Origin: Monarcha castaneiventris obscurior
Lineage: Eukaryota > Chordata > Aves > Passeriformes > Monarchidae
Assembly (NCBI GenBank): GCA_026261815.1
Contig: JAMPIT010000540.1
Span: 119,282-183,281, forward strand
Direction: 5' to 3'
DNA length: 64,000 nucleotides
The position numbers and the translations under genes were made by a program. Position 1 is the first letter of the stretch. Each line of letters opens with the position of its first letter. Positions 62,442-64,000 of the stretch are shown here, piece after piece. Under the pieces are notes generated by a model. That model was given only the letters and a program-made list of their open reading frames with translations. It made no database searches and was not told the origin of the DNA.

Positions 62442-64000
62442 TTTTTGCCTTCTTCTCCATTCAAAATACCATCAGCTTTTAACATTTTTAACATAACTGT
62501 TTTAACATAACACAACTGAGTGGATATGTAACTAGGCACTTACAAAGGCAGTGCATCATTAATGGTAAGTGGTTAAAAAAAACCCATCAAGAACTCCATG
62601 ACAGAAACGTGTAACAAAAACCAAAGCTCAGAGACCTTTCTGGACAGGACACCGAGATCATTGCTACTGCACTTGAACAACCTGAGGTGCTCTCCAGTTT
62701 ATGGTCTGGAAGAGCCACAGGACAGACCCTGCCTTGCTGCAGTGTCCTGTTCCTAGCTGCTCCTCTGGTGACAGCCCTAACCCACAGAAATCCCAGGCTT
62801 ACTGCACAGCTTTTTACACCATGTGGCTCCTTCTCTGCACTGGCTTGGATATAACGAATCTGAGTTTTATCTCTGAATTCCTTTTGAACATGTGGAATTT
62901 TACATCCAGGTAGGCTTTTTTGAGGGCTGCTATTTTGTGGGTGCTGCATGACAGTCTTTACAAAGCACGAAGGAAAAAACTGAGCCAAAAATTCTTCATT
63001 AGTCACATCTCTCATCTTTGTGTCTTTGGTATAGATAAGTAAATTAGAGAAGCCAAATAAATTCCACAATAATATACCCTTTCTCATAAAATAAATACAA
63101 AAATACATGTGAAGGTATGAAAGAACATAGAAAAGTATATCATTAGATAAGAGCAAAGCAGCTTTTCTATGAAAGCATACAGTGATAATTTCCCAGTGTA
63201 GTCTCCCAGATGTCACCACCCTTTGACCCTTTCTTACCTCCAGCATTAGAGATAGCATCTGTCATGGTGCTCCTACTTCCAACATTTTCCATGGAATGAC
63301 AGTGCTTTTGCTTTTCTAAATTATTTATAAAAGTTTAATTAACTCATAAAATAAGTACCTAAGAGGAAGAAATTTTTTTTCTACATTAATTTAAAATCTT
63401 AATCTAGCAGGACTGGTGTGCTGCAGAGCTAAGGTTTTATGCTGAGACAGTACATTTAATGTAAATAATCCTTTTTCTCACCTCTGGCATTTAATAGTCT
63501 GTCTTTATCTACATTAGTGATTCTGACATTTCCGAATAATTACTAAACTTTCACTTCTCCTCATGTTCCCTGTCATTTAGTTCACTGCTTTCTTTTTTTT
63601 TCTGTCAGCTTTTATGTAAACATCCTATGAGTCTTGCACCCTTCCTTCTCCTTCCAACAGCTGCTCAGTTCCTCGAGGACAGGGAACACAGAATTACCTG
63701 GAAGTGGTATCAGAAAGTGTTTATGCTTTGCTGGCTAAAGGAACTGATCTGTTACCACAAACCAAGGATTTTAAGCATCTCTACCCATAGACTAAACAGG
63801 ACATGTGAAACTTACTCTCACCCCTAGAGTCTGGGAAGAAATGAGATGCTGCCAACTTCTGCCATGTAACATCTCCAAACTTTCTTTAAACTCTTTCAGA
63901 GCCCTTCCAAAACACACACAACACATTTCAGCAGGAGAGAAAAAATACATTCCTGTACTGGTGAATGCAGAAAACAAAGTAACTACCAAAACTTTAAATA
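62442..64000. other. Unrecognised DNA with a long open frame
   Basis: A minus-strand frame of 223 codons (62587-63258) is the longest in the window. I recognise no domain, its composition is uneven and no promoter or splice evidence supports it. A pyrimidine-rich tract ending in CAACAG at 63660 resembles a splice acceptor on the plus strand, but no clear exon follows. Confidence 0.4.

Noticed and set aside
1..64000. Search for CRISPR arrays, defence islands, operons, rRNA or tRNA genes
   Set aside because: No regularly spaced repeats, no compact gene packing and no recognisable structural RNA were seen. The retroelement content indicates a bird nuclear genome, where such systems are not expected.

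Overview
The window looks like AT-rich, gene-poor nuclear DNA from a bird. The diagnostic evidence is the repeat content. There are seven fragments of CR1 non-LTR retrotransposons, most ending in the characteristic octamer-like AGAATCACAGAAT tail. There are also solo long terminal repeats of avian endogenous retroviruses. There is no prokaryote-like gene packing, no operon and no long conserved reading frame. The open frames longer than 60 codons are short, overlap each other on both strands, and either lie in AT-rich sequence or are shadows of the repeats. Species cannot be fixed from this; a neoavian, possibly passerine, genome is my best guess.

Layout. 1-7.5 kb: unique-looking AT-rich DNA with three CR1 remnants (1466-1783 minus, 2876-3550 plus, 6255-6440 minus). 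7558-8043: complete solo LTR with a 5-bp target duplication. 8-14 kb: unique DNA with A-runs. 14160-14573: the 3' part of a second LTR family. 14.6-32 kb: mostly unrecognised DNA with a small CpG-retaining block at 24.0-24.2 kb and a CR1 tail at 28.4 kb. 32069-32914: an older dispersed LTR-like repeat, minus orientation. 38206-38347: the best candidate coding exon in the window. 43.1 kb: a long pyrimidine tract. 46.7 and 49.7-50.4 kb: two CR1 copies, the second the longest and best preserved. 54011-54451: a complete solo LTR on the minus strand with 9-bp inverted ends and a 4-bp duplication. 56642-58134: a second copy of the 32-kb repeat, into which a second copy of the 7.5-kb LTR has inserted (57640-58114). 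61795-62441: a GC-richer LTR on the minus strand. The remainder holds nothing I recognise.

The window most likely lies within a large intron or an intergenic desert. If the 38.2-kb exon is real, much of the window is intron of one unidentified gene on the plus strand. I found no CRISPR array, defence system, rRNA or recognisable tRNA, and no convincing new biological system. The most informative structures are the nested LTR insertion, whose empty target is visible in a paralogous repeat in the same window, and the candidate exon.
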